From: an uncultured Muribaculaceae bacterium
GTDB taxonomy: Bacteria > Bacteroidota > Bacteroidia > Bacteroidales > Muribaculaceae
Assembly (NCBI GenBank): GCA_905233845.1
Contig: CAJOFH010000014.1
Location: 1 to 52,018 of the forward strand
DNA length: 52,018 nt
Reading direction: 5' to 3'
Each line of letters starts with the position of its first letter. The stretch's first letter is position 1. This document shows positions 31,703-40,900 of the stretch, piece by piece. The notes beneath the pieces were generated by a model. The model worked only from the letters and a program-made list of their open reading frames with translations, was not told the DNA's origin and did not search any database. The position numbers and the translations under genes are program-made.

Positions 31703-33247
31703 TTATGCATTGTTTTTAAGGAGGTTGTTGAGGCTGCATTGTTCACCAATGATTGCAGCGAGGTCGCTGATTGCCACGCGTTGCTGCTCCATGGTGTCGC
31801 GGTCACGCAGGGTCGCGGTGTTATCCTCAACGGTCTGTCCGTCAATGGTAATGCAGTAAGGTGTGCCTATGGCGTCCATACGGCGATAGCGCTTGCCCAC
31901 GCTGTCCTTCTCGTCGTAGCGGCATGCGAAGTTAAACTTGAGCATATCCATAATTTCGCGTGCCTTCTCAGGCATACCGTCTTTGCGCACGAGTGGCAGG
32001 ATGGCGCACTTGACTGGAGCCAGGGCCTTGGGTAGGTGCAGCACCACGCGGGTGTCGCCGCCGTCAAGCTTCTGCTCCTCGTAGCTTGAGCACATAACCG
32101 ATAGGAACATGCGGTCCACGCCAATCGAGGTCTCGATGACGTAAGGAGTGTAGCTCTCATTCAACTCTGGGTCGAAGTACTGAATCTTCTTGCCGCTGTA
32201 TTTCTCGTGTTGCGACAGGTCGAAGTTTGTGCGGCTGTGGATACCCTCCACCTCCTTGAAGCCAAATGGCATCTGGAACTCGATGTCGGTGGCGGCGTTG
32301 GCGTAGTGGGCGAGCTTCTCGTGGTCGTGGAAGCGATATTTCTCGTTGCCCATGCCCAGTGCTTTGTGCCACTGCAAGCGGCGCTCTTTCCAGGTCTCAA
32401 ACCACTTGAGCTCCTCGCCAGGACGAACAAAGAATTGCATCTCCATCTGCTCAAACTCGCGCATGCGGAACACAAACTGACGAGCTACAATCTCGTTACG
32501 GAACGCCTTGCCAATCTGTGCGATTCCGAAAGGCAGACGCATGCGGCCAGTCTTCTGAACGTTAAGGAAGTTAACGAAGATGCCCTGTGCAGTCTCGGGG
32601 CGCAGGTACACATCCATTGTGTTGTCGCTGCTGCTGCCCATCTGTGTCTTGAACATAAGGTTGAATTGGCGCACGTCGGTCCAGTTGCGGGTGCCGCTTA
32701 TTGGGTCAACTATTTCGTAGTCGAGTATAATTTGCTTGAGTTCGTCGAGGTCGTTGGCGTTCATCGCCTTTTCGAAACGACCATGAAGCTCGTCCCATTT
32801 CTTTTGGTTCTCGAGAACACGGGGGTTGGTCTGGCGGAACATCGCTTCGTCAAAGCTGTCGCCAAAGCGCTTCTTGGCTTTTGTAACCTCTTTGTTCATC
32901 TTCTCCTCATATTTAGCGAGCTGGTCCTCGATAAGCACATCGGCACGGTAACGCTTCTTGCTGTCTCGGTTGTCAATCAGGGGGTCGTTGAATGCGTCAA
33001 CGTGGCCACTAGCCTTCCAGATTGTGGGGTGCATAAACACTGCCGAGTCGATACCCACGATATTCTCGTGCAGGAGTGTCATCGCCTCCCACCAGTAACG
33101 CTTGATATTGTTCTTCAACTCTACTCCGTTCTGGCCGTAGTCATAGACTGCGCCCAGACCGTCATAAATCTCACTTGAAGGGAAAACAAACCCATACTCT
33201 TTGCAATGCGAAACAATTTTCTTGAAAACGTCTTCGTTCTGTGCCAT
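31703..33247 (-). CDS. glyS: glycine--tRNA ligase (single-chain)
   Basis: 514 residues from ATG 33245-33247 (the longer frame to 33304 overlaps the -7 box TAACTTTG at 33299-33292). Class II synthetase of the alpha2 single-chain type: GLGAVYDYGQNGVELKNNIK, a motif 2 region RMRLPFGIAQIGKAFRNEIV, ..MREFEQMEMQFFVRPGE and motif 3-like GVDRMFLSVM, with the C-terminal anticodon-binding domain ending in TLRDRDTMEQQRVAISDL. It charges tRNA-Gly. The last codon and stop (GCA TAA) are part of an intergenic word repeat (TGCATAATTCATAATGCACA). It heads the minus-strand run ending with the glycosyltransferase. Confidence 0.97.
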   Translation of the reverse strand: MAQNEDVFKKIVSHCKEYGFVFPSSEIYDGLGAVYDYGQNGVELKNNIKRYWWEAMTLLHENIVGIDSAVFMHPTIWKASGHVDAFNDPLIDNRDSKKRYRADVLIEDQLAKYEEKMNKEVTKAKKRFGDSFDEAMFRQTNPRVLENQKKWDELHGRFEKAMNANDLDELKQIILDYEIVDPISGTRNWTDVRQFNLMFKTQMGSSSDNTMDVYLRPETAQGIFVNFLNVQKTGRMRLPFGIAQIGKAFRNEIVARQFVFRMREFEQMEMQFFVRPGEELKWFETWKERRLQWHKALGMGNEKYRFHDHEKLAHYANAATDIEFQMPFGFKEVEGIHSRTNFDLSQHEKYSGKKIQYFDPELNESYTPYVIETSIGVDRMFLSVMCSSYEEQKLDGGDTRVVLHLPKALAPVKCAILPLVRKDGMPEKAREIMDMLKFNFACRYDEKDSVGKRYRRMDAIGTPYCITIDGQTVEDNTATLRDRDTMEQQRVAISDLAAIIGEQCSLNNLLKNNA

Positions 33248-33291
33248 TTCTATATTTGTATTTTTATAATCAATATTTATTTTACAAACTG

Positions 33292-33299
33292 CAAAGTTA
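33292..33299 (-). promoter_or_regulatory. -7 box of glyS
   Basis: TAACTTTG on the minus strand; leader about 40 bases. No clear -33 element. Confidence 0.55.
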
Positions 33300-33411
33300 C
33301 ACATTATTTTTTATTTAGCGCCCATTCTGCCTCAAAAATAAAAAACTATTCTAAAAAGTGGTTTAAAAATAGGGTATTCATTTTCAGGTTATTGACATTT
33401 TTCGGGGCGAC

Positions 33412-33477
33412 TTTTTCACTCAAATGCACACTTTTCAGGGTAAGTTTTTCGCTCAAGTATACTCTTTTCAGGGTGAG
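33412..33477. repeat. 33-bp tandem repeat, two copies
   Basis: Units 33412-33444 and 33445-33477. Both begin TTTTTC and end TTTTCAGGGT(A/G)AG; they differ at seven positions. A third partial TTTTT follows. The length of 33 keeps a reading frame (an 11-residue repeat FSLK.TLFRVS forward) but no credible gene is seen. The repeat lies between the divergent glyS and GSCFA promoters. Confidence 0.75.
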
Positions 33478-33499
33478 TTTTTGAAATGTGACAAGAAAA

Positions 33500-33531
33500 T
33501 TTGTGTTTTTGGTTGGGTTTCTTTAAATTTG
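33500..33531 (+). promoter_or_regulatory. promoter of the GSCFA gene
   Basis: TTTG (33500-33503), 20 bases, TAAATTTG (33524-33531), ATG at 33552. Confidence 0.65.
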
Positions 33532-33551
33532 CAATCTTAAAGTTTTGAAAT

Positions 33552-34502
33552 ATGGAATTCCGTACAACGATACACCCTCGCGAGGGCGATAATTTCATGC
33601 GCCATAGCGACAAGATGATGCTGATAGGGTCGTGCTTTAGCGACAACATTGGAGCACGTCTCAAGGATGCAATGGTTGATGTAGTGGTCAATCCTTTTGG
33701 CACAATTTTCAACCCGTTGAGCATGTCGCTGTTGCTTCACAAACTCATTGATGGCGAGACGGTTGCTGGTATGGATTTGTTCCTGTCAAACGGCGTGTGG
33801 AACAATTATGACTTCCACTCGCGGTTCTCGATGGCGAACAAAGATGCAGCACTCGAGCGCATGAATGCAAGTATTGCCGAGGCTCACGAGCATCTAAGTG
33901 AGTGTCAAACTCTTGTGCTCACTTTAGGCACAGCAGTGGTGTATCGCCGTCGCGACACTGGCGAGGTGGTGAACAACTGCCACAAGGTGCCGCAGCACGA
34001 GTTTACACGTCGGCTTGCAAGTGTGGATGAGTGCACCGAGGCATTGAGTGCCGTAATGGCGCGTCTTCACGAGTTCAATCCTGAGTTGCGGGTGTTGTTC
34101 ACGGTGAGTCCCATCCGCCACATCGCCGACGGCCTGGAGTTGAATTCGCTGAGCAAGGCTGTGCTGCGTGTTGCGGTAAACAATGTGGTGCGCGCCAACA
34201 AGGAGTGGGTTGGATATTTCCCTGCCTACGAGATTGTCATCGACGACTTGCGTGACTATCGTTTCTACACTGCCGACATGGTGCATCCCAGTGATGTCGC
34301 CATCGAGTACATTTGGCAGACGTTTCAAGCAACCTACTTCGACGATCGCTCCACACAGGCGATAGCGCGCTGCGAGCGTGTGAGCAAGCGCCTTAAGCAT
34401 CGCCCCATGAGTAATAACCCCGATGTGGTGGCACGCTTCAATGCCGACACCCAAGCGGTAATTGCCAATCTCAAAAAAGAATACCCCTATATTAATGCGT
34501 AG
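33552..34502 (+). CDS. GSCFA-domain protein
   Basis: 316 residues. The family's naming motif is seen as MLIGSCFSDNIGARL, followed by NPFGTIFNPLSM, WNNYDFHSRFS and TLGTAVVYR. Later VSPIRHIADGLELNSLSKAV and FPAYEIVIDDLRDYRFYTAD, then MVHPSD, fit the SGNH-like hydrolase core of the family (Ser in GSCF, Asp/His in the last block). The substrate is unknown. It lies directly upstream of murF-alr, 92 bases apart, as in many Bacteroidetes, which hints at a link to cell-wall building. The stop codon TAG runs straight into a TGCACAATTCATAATGCACA repeat. Confidence 0.92.
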   Translation: MEFRTTIHPREGDNFMRHSDKMMLIGSCFSDNIGARLKDAMVDVVVNPFGTIFNPLSMSLLLHKLIDGETVAGMDLFLSNGVWNNYDFHSRFSMANKDAALERMNASIAEAHEHLSECQTLVLTLGTAVVYRRRDTGEVVNNCHKVPQHEFTRRLASVDECTEALSAVMARLHEFNPELRVLFTVSPIRHIADGLELNSLSKAVLRVAVNNVVRANKEWVGYFPAYEIVIDDLRDYRFYTADMVHPSDVAIEYIWQTFQATYFDDRSTQAIARCERVSKRLKHRPMSNNPDVVARFNADTQAVIANLKKEYPYINA

Positions 34503-34594
34503 TGCACAATTCATAATGCACAATAAGTCTAGAAAATCTAGATTATCTAGAAATTCTAGAAAAACTAGAAAAAAACTGATAACTGACAACTGAT
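34503..34594 (+). repeat. three word-repeat families in series between GSCFA and murF-alr
   Basis: The entire 92-base gap is made of repeat words: family A (TGCACAATTCATAATGCACA) directly after the stop codon, then family C (TCTAGAAAATCTAGATTATC, CTAGAAATTCTAG), then family D (AACTGATAACTGACAACTGA) up to the start codon. No promoter is visible, so murF-alr is probably read from the GSCFA promoter. Confidence 0.7.
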
Positions 34595-37078
34595 ATGAAA
34601 TACTCGATTCAAGAAATAGCTCAGGTGCTGGAGATAGAGTCCAGCGAGTTGCGCGATAAGAATGCTGAGGTGAGCCAGCTGCTCACTGACTCACGTTCGC
34701 TCACCTATCCCGCCGAGACGCTGTTCTTCGCCATCACAACGCAGAACGACGACGGCCACCGCTACGTGAAGCACCTTTATAATAAAGGGGTGCGCAATTT
34801 TGTGATAGAATACAGTGGTAACATCGATATCCATGCTATGCGCGAGGCTAACTTCCTGCGTGTGAGCAATACGCTTGACGCTATGCAGGCCATCGCCACC
34901 TATCACCGCAAGCGATTCCGCATCCCCATCATCGGCATCACTGGCAGCCGTGGCAAGACAACCGTCAAGGAGTGGCTTTATCAGTTGCTGAAGGACGACT
35001 ACCACATCGTGCGCTCGCCGCGTAGCTACAACTCTCAAATTGGCGTGCCACTGTCGATTTGGGATCTTGACGATAATACCGACCTCGCCATCATCGAGGC
35101 TGGCGTGAGCAAAACTGGAGAGATGGCGCGTTTGCAGGCGATGATTCGTCCCACGATAGGCGTGATTACCAACATTGGCGATGAGCACAACGAGGGTTTC
35201 GCATCTATGCAGGAAAAAGTGGAGGAAAAGGCTAAAATCCTGAACAGCTGTGAGAGTATCGTGTATTGCTCTGACGATGAGCTTGTGGCTACAACTATCG
35301 ACCCCATCCTTTATGTGGCTCAAGAAGTGGCTTGGTCGCGTAATGACGATGACAAGTGGCTGAAAATAAATAATATAGTGAAGCGCGAGAACCATGCGTT
35401 GATGGAGTGCATCCACGAGGGTTCGACTTTCGTCCTCGATGTGCCATTTGCCAGTGATCGCGACCTCGAGAACGTGGCGACCTGTGTGTCGGTGATGCTC
35501 TACCTGGGTATAAGCTCAAGCGTGATAGTCGAGCGTGTAAAGCGTCTGACGCCAGTTGGTACTCGCATCAGCGTGATAGAGGGTGTGAATGAGTGTACCA
35601 TCATTGCCGACGGCTACACCAGCGACTATAACTCGCTCTCGCCAGCTCTCGACTTCATGCTTCGACGTTGTAATCCGCAACAACATACCACAGTGATTCT
35701 TAGTGACTTGATGCCCGAGACCTTTACCGACGACGAGCTATATATACGAGTGAGCGAACTGCTTCGCAGCAAAGGCATCACTCGCTTGATAGGCATCGGT
35801 CCCGATATGTGCCGCTACAGCAAATATTTCAACTCGGGTCGCGACCTCTTTTATGAGTCTACCGCCAAGTTCCTTGAGAATATGAGTCAAGGCGACTTCG
35901 ACAACGAAACGGTGCTTGTGAAGGGAGCTTCGCGTTTCGAATTCTTCCAGATAGTGGAGATGCTCGAGGTGAGCCGTCACCAGACAGTGGAGGAAATCGA
36001 CCTCAACGCTCTCGCCCATAACTTTAAGTTCTTGAAATCGAAGGTGAATTTTGGCACCAAAACAGTTGCAATGGTTAAGGCATCGGGCTATGGCACAGGG
36101 TCCTATGAGATTGCAAAGACCTTGCAGGACTGTGGAGCTACCTATTTGGCAGTGGCAGTGCAGGACGAGGGTGTGGATTTGCGCAAGGCGGGTATCACAC
36201 TACCGATAATCGTTCTAAACCCATCGACGGTGAACTACAAGGCGATGTTTGACCGCTACCTTGAGCCCGAGGTTTATAGTATCCAAGAGGCTCGTCAACT
36301 CATTAAGGAGGGTCGAAAATATGGCGCAAAGAATTTCCCTGTGCACATCAAGATTGACAGCGGCATGCACCGTCTTGGTTTTACGCTTGAACAGTTGCCC
36401 GAGCTTGTGGAATTGCTGCTCTCACAGGATGTTATTATGCCCATGAGCGTATTCTCGCACTTGAGTTCGGCAGATGATCCCTCACAAGACGATTTCACAC
36501 GCGAACAAGTGGAGTATTTCGACATCTGTGCCACACAACTACAAGCAAGCTTCTCGCACAATATCATGAAGCATATTCTTAATACTACTGGTATTGTGCG
36601 CTTCCCTGAATATCAAATGGATATGGTGCGAATGGGAGTGGGTCTCTACGGCATCAAGACCACTGATGATGGCAGCGAGGACGGCTTAATGCCTGTGGCC
36701 GAGTTGCGCGCCGTGGTGATAAGCATCAAGGAATGGCAAGCAGGAACAACGATAGGCTACAATAGGCGTGGAGTGCTTGAGCGTGACTCACGCATCGCTA
36801 CGGTGTCGATAGGCTATGCCGACGGTATGGACCGACACTTTGGCAACGGAGCCATCAAGGTGTGGGTTAACGGTACGATGTGCCCAACGGTGGGTAACAT
36901 TTGCATGGACGCTTGCATGGTCGACATCACCGACGCGCAGTGTGAGGTGGGCGACAAGGTGGAAATCTTTGGTAAGCACACGCCCATCGACCAGCTGAGC
37001 GAGGCTCGCGGCACAATCGGCTACGAGATTCTCACCAGCATCTCACCACGCGTGAAGCGTGTGTACTTCAGGGAATGA
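34595..37078 (+). CDS. murF-alr: bifunctional MurF ligase / alanine racemase
   Basis: 827 residues. N-terminal half is MurF (UDP-MurNAc-tripeptide:D-Ala-D-Ala ligase): the ATP loop GITGSRGKTTVKEWLYQLL, then YNSQIGVPLSIWDLDDNTDL and TNIGDEHNEGFAS. The C-terminal half, from about residue 455, is alanine racemase: VEEIDLNALAHNF, the PLP lysine in VAMVKASGYGTGSYEIAK, HIKIDSGMHRLGF, the catalytic Tyr region VSIGYADGMDRHF and PTVGNICMDACMVDI. The enzyme makes D-Ala and adds D-Ala-D-Ala to the peptidoglycan precursor. This fusion is typical of Bacteroidetes. A strong terminator follows. Confidence 0.97.
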   Translation: MKYSIQEIAQVLEIESSELRDKNAEVSQLLTDSRSLTYPAETLFFAITTQNDDGHRYVKHLYNKGVRNFVIEYSGNIDIHAMREANFLRVSNTLDAMQAIATYHRKRFRIPIIGITGSRGKTTVKEWLYQLLKDDYHIVRSPRSYNSQIGVPLSIWDLDDNTDLAIIEAGVSKTGEMARLQAMIRPTIGVITNIGDEHNEGFASMQEKVEEKAKILNSCESIVYCSDDELVATTIDPILYVAQEVAWSRNDDDKWLKINNIVKRENHALMECIHEGSTFVLDVPFASDRDLENVATCVSVMLYLGISSSVIVERVKRLTPVGTRISVIEGVNECTIIADGYTSDYNSLSPALDFMLRRCNPQQHTTVILSDLMPETFTDDELYIRVSELLRSKGITRLIGIGPDMCRYSKYFNSGRDLFYESTAKFLENMSQGDFDNETVLVKGASRFEFFQIVEMLEVSRHQTVEEIDLNALAHNFKFLKSKVNFGTKTVAMVKASGYGTGSYEIAKTLQDCGATYLAVAVQDEGVDLRKAGITLPIIVLNPSTVNYKAMFDRYLEPEVYSIQEARQLIKEGRKYGAKNFPVHIKIDSGMHRLGFTLEQLPELVELLLSQDVIMPMSVFSHLSSADDPSQDDFTREQVEYFDICATQLQASFSHNIMKHILNTTGIVRFPEYQMDMVRMGVGLYGIKTTDDGSEDGLMPVAELRAVVISIKEWQAGTTIGYNRRGVLERDSRIATVSIGYADGMDRHFGNGAIKVWVNGTMCPTVGNICMDACMVDITDAQCEVGDKVEIFGKHTPIDQLSEARGTIGYEILTSISPRVKRVYFRE

Positions 37079-37103
37079 GTGTTAGCACGATGAGAAATAG
37101 ATT

Positions 37104-37139
37104 AAGGGACAAGGCCACAAATCGGCCTTGTCCCTTTTT
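37104..37139. terminator. strong hairpin between murF-alr and the Cys/His-rich gene
   Basis: AAGGGACAAGGCC and GGCCTTGTCCCTT form a perfect 13-bp stem, followed by TTTT on the plus strand; A-rich on the other side, so it can serve both converging genes. Confidence 0.9.
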
Positions 37140-37163
37140 ATTGGTTATCTGTTGCTATCTTGT

Positions 37164-37598
37164 TTAGTGGTTGTGACCTGGTTGTGGGTGATTTCCACCT
37201 GGTTGTGGGTTGTGGTTTCCAGGTTGTGGGTTGTGGTTTCCAGGTTGTGGGTCGAAGTTTCCATGGTGGTCGTTGTGGTGACCGGGCTGTGGGTTGAGGT
37301 TGTTATGGTGGCCGTAGGGCTGTGGGTTAAGGTTGTTGGGCCTTATGTGGCGACGGCACGCTCTGCAGTTCTTTGAGCAGTTTTTGCTGAATTTCTTGCA
37401 GTTGCAGGCTTTGCCCCTTTTACAGTTCCTGCAGCATTTGTGGTGCTTCTTGGGAGCCTTGGCAATCAGCATTGAGCCGTCGTCTTTGGTCAGAGTCTCG
37501 GTGTTACTGCTGCCAATTACTGGCATGTTAACTTTTACTCCTGCGTTAGCGCCCATTGCCAGAGCTGCTACGCAAAATAATGCTAATAATTTCTTCAT
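37164..37598 (-). CDS. Cys-rich, His/Pro-rich secreted protein
   Basis: 144 residues from ATG 37596-37598. Signal peptide MKKLLALFCVAALAMGANA. Then a Cys/Lys block with eight Cys at 55, 56, 59, 65, 67, 74, 78 and 81 (KCCRNCKRGKACNCKKFSKN, then CSKNCRACRR). The last 55 residues are six repeats of Asn-x-(Asn/Asp)-Pro-Gln-Pro with His-rich spacers (NLNPQPGHHNDHHGNFDPQP, NHNPQPGNHNPQPGG). This is not a family I can name. Cys plus His in such density suggests metal binding outside the inner membrane, but that is inference. -7 box TACATTTG at 37670-37663. The repeats are visible in the DNA as 18-21-bp direct repeats, so copy number may vary between strains. Confidence 0.75.
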   Translation of the reverse strand: MKKLLALFCVAALAMGANAGVKVNMPVIGSSNTETLTKDDGSMLIAKAPKKHHKCCRNCKRGKACNCKKFSKNCSKNCRACRRHIRPNNLNPQPYGHHNNLNPQPGHHNDHHGNFDPQPGNHNPQPGNHNPQPGGNHPQPGHNH

Positions 37599-37662
37599 AA
37601 TAAAATTGGTTTGTAGCATGTGAATTCACTATGCTGGTTTAAACTTGATTTTTATTTCACGG

Positions 37663-37670
37663 CAAATGTA
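37663..37670 (-). promoter_or_regulatory. -7 box of the Cys/His-rich gene
   Basis: TACATTTG on the minus strand, 64 bases before the start codon. Confidence 0.5.
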
Positions 37671-37846
37671 ATAATAAAAAATGTAAAGAGAAAATTTTAT
37701 AGAAGAATATTGGTTTTACATAGACAAATGAGCTCAAATGAAACCATTTTTATCTAAATTAGTTTGAATAAGCTGGAATGGAAAAGATTGTTTTGAATTG
37801 ATAACTTCAGTTTCAAAAATAAATAAAGTTTTATAATTAAATTTAC
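37671..37846. other. AT-rich intergenic stretch
   Basis: Part of the 357-base gap between two divergent secreted-protein genes. No frame, hairpin or repeat stood out beyond the two promoters listed. Confidence 0.4.
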
Positions 37847-37877
37847 TTTGATAATTGAAGTATTATTAATAAATTTG
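37847..37877 (+). promoter_or_regulatory. promoter of the LRR protein gene
   Basis: TTTG (37847-37850), exactly 19 bases, TAAATTTG (37870-37877). The leader before ATG 37956 is about 70 bases, longer than for most genes here. Confidence 0.75.
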
Positions 37878-37955
37878 TGCGATTTTTCTAAAATAGCATC
37901 AATTCGCAAAATCCGAATTTTTAAAACATCAAATTAATAAAAACTAATAAAAATC

Positions 37956-40900
37956 ATGAGAAAAAAATTACTTTCAAAACACTGCGCTTTGATGCTCCTC
38001 GCACTAATAGCAGCCGCTTGGAGCAGCAATGCATGGGCCGACGTGACAATTAACGTCAAAGCCCCATCTGCCCCGCACATGTATGTGTGGAATAGTAGCC
38101 AGACCCCTTTAAATGGAAATTGGCCTGGTGATCTTGTTACTGACACTAAAGTTGTCAATGGTGAAACTTACTACACTAAAACCATTAGTAATGAGAACAC
38201 GGTCAGTGTTATTTTCGCGAATGACAATAACGAACAAACTGGTGACTTCTCTGGATTAACTGGTCAGGTATACTTCCATTATGATGGAGGATCTTTAGCC
38301 TATGGCAATCTGCCTGATGATGTTGCTTACGAAAGTTCAGGCTATTTTGCTTATTTCGTAAACACCAAGAATTGGAACAACGTCTATGCCTATATTTATG
38401 ACAGTAACGACAATAGTTATAGAACATGGCCCGGCACTCAAATGAGCAATCTTCATGTTGATGGAGGAAACCAAAGTGTTTATAAATTTGGCCCCATCAC
38501 TGATTGTAACATTACTCCAGCTAAAATTATTTTCACAAATTATAGTGGAAAGCAAACTGCCAATTTGGATTTCACGAATGGAGGATATTATGTTTATAGC
38601 GAATACGATAATGGCAACCAGAATCGTACCGACCTTGTAGCTGTTATTAATAATAGTCGCATCACAAATACAGCAACCTATTTCTCCGATGCTCATTTCC
38701 GTGAAGCTATCACTAAGAGTCTCGGTGTTGCCGAAGGAGCTGCTTTTTCTCCTGCTGATTACACAATATTAGACCTTAGTTACGATAGTGATGCCATGAC
38801 AGGAAAAATCAGCAATCTCTCTGGCATTGAACACTTTACCGAACTCGAGGAACTTGACATCTCCAACAACAGCATTCCGTATGGTGACATAACAGCCCTT
38901 ACTAAGCTGAAAAAAATTGTTGCTATAGGCAATCCTGAACTTCAAGGATTTGGTATTAATCCCCCTAGTACTAGTAATAAGATTCTGAGAATATCATCAT
39001 CGTCAGTGCTTGAATATGTTGATGTTTCAAATACTGCCGCATATTATCTTACGGCATTGAATAACAACTGCGCTTCTACATTAAAGACTTTAATTGCTGC
39101 AAACAATCCCACATTTGATTATAGCAATTTTACTAATTGTACAGCGCTGGAACATCTTGACTTTAGCAATTGTGGATTAACCTCAACTGCATTAAGTTCC
39201 TCTCATATCAATTGCCCTAATTTGGAATACCTTGACTGCAGTGGCAACAGAAATCTTGGTACATCGGGAGTTTATCTTACTAACATGACCAAACTTAAAT
39301 ACTTCGATATGAGTGGTTGTGATGCCACAGTGGCAACCACAGTTGCCAATTTGGCAAATGCCAAGAGCACTCTCGAATACCTTGACTTGAGTGATAACAA
39401 CATGTCAGCAAATAGTAGTGACCCCGCTCTTGATGGATTTACTGCTCTCCAAACTTTCAAGTTCAACACACAGGCGAATTGGACAAAAGCCCTCACCATC
39501 ACCAACTGCCCAGCATTGACTCTTATCGACGTGAGCGGCAACGTGAAGATGACTGGCCTTACCATCAACAACAGTGGTATCACTACTCTCAACTTCCCTG
39601 AGGTTACCACATTGACTGGTCTTTCGGCTCTTGCAACACTTGATGTTTCGAATAACCCATTCACTGTGCTTAACGTTCCACAAACTCCAAATTCGTTATT
39701 AACTGTGACTGCCAATGATTGCAGCTTAATGACAAGGGTTCTTGCTGAGCACAACAAATCGAAATTGCAATATATTACCGCACAAAATTGCCCTGCTCTT
39801 ACCGACATTACCATCAATGGCGCTGACATCTATTTCAACAAGCAACTCGCTGCTTTTGACGCTACTAACAAGAGCACTCTTGTAACTCTTGACTTGTCGA
39901 ATGATGCTATGTCGACCAATTATGCGCTCGACGGCTTCACAGCCTTGCAGACAGTAGACTTCGACAACAATTATATGGATGGCAACAATAACAATTTGCA
40001 CTCATTTACTGCTATCAACTGCCCAGCGTTGACAACTGTAAACCTTGGTGGTAATGCTGGAATGCAGACAATAACTCTTACGAGCAATGGCTTCGACAAC
40101 AATAACTATCCATTGGTAACTGTGGATGCAGGCACAAGCAATGTTATCTTAGACTTCAGTGATAACGACTTCACCGAAGTTCCTAACATTCAGGCAAGCC
40201 AAATCAATGTTCTGAAACTTAACAATAACCAGCTTACTGACATTAACATCCCTAACGGATGCAATGTAAATTATCTCTACGCCCAAAACAACAACTTTGG
40301 TAGTGGTGATTACACTTTGCCACAGACCTCGCTTGTGGGTCTTGACCTGGGCAACAATGGCTTCACCAAGTTTAAAGCCGAGAATAACACTTCGCTCAAG
40401 TCGTTGGCATTGGGTGGCAATACTGGCCTTACCGAGATTGAGCTTCACGGAAACACCGCTTTGACTCAAACCAGTCCCGATGGGGTCATCGAGAGCGACA
40501 ACGGCCTTTACATCAAAGGACTGAGCAACTTGCAGACTCTCAACATAGAGAACAGCTCGTTTAACAAACTTGGTCAACAAAACTCGCTTGAAGGCGTTAC
40601 AGGCTTGACAAAACTCCAGGCTCGTCACAACGAATTCACTACTTTCACCAATGGCGTTTATAATCTTGATGTATCTGGAAACGCAAACTACCGTGTTGCC
40701 GACCCCACCGAATCGAGCCTTGAGCATCTCACTGCTTTGGAGTACCTTGACCTTGCCTACAACAATCTGCAAGATAGTGTTCATCTCTATAGGAACGTTG
40801 CTCTTAAACACCTCGACGTTAGCCACAACAACGAGATTCATGGTGTTTTTGACGGCACAATTGATCCTAATGACGCTGCTGCAGTAGAAGCAATGAAGGT

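Noticed and set aside
32207-33178. 323-codon plus-strand frame opposite glyS
   Set aside because: Pure mirror of a housekeeping gene; Leu/Val/His-rich composition, no start signals.
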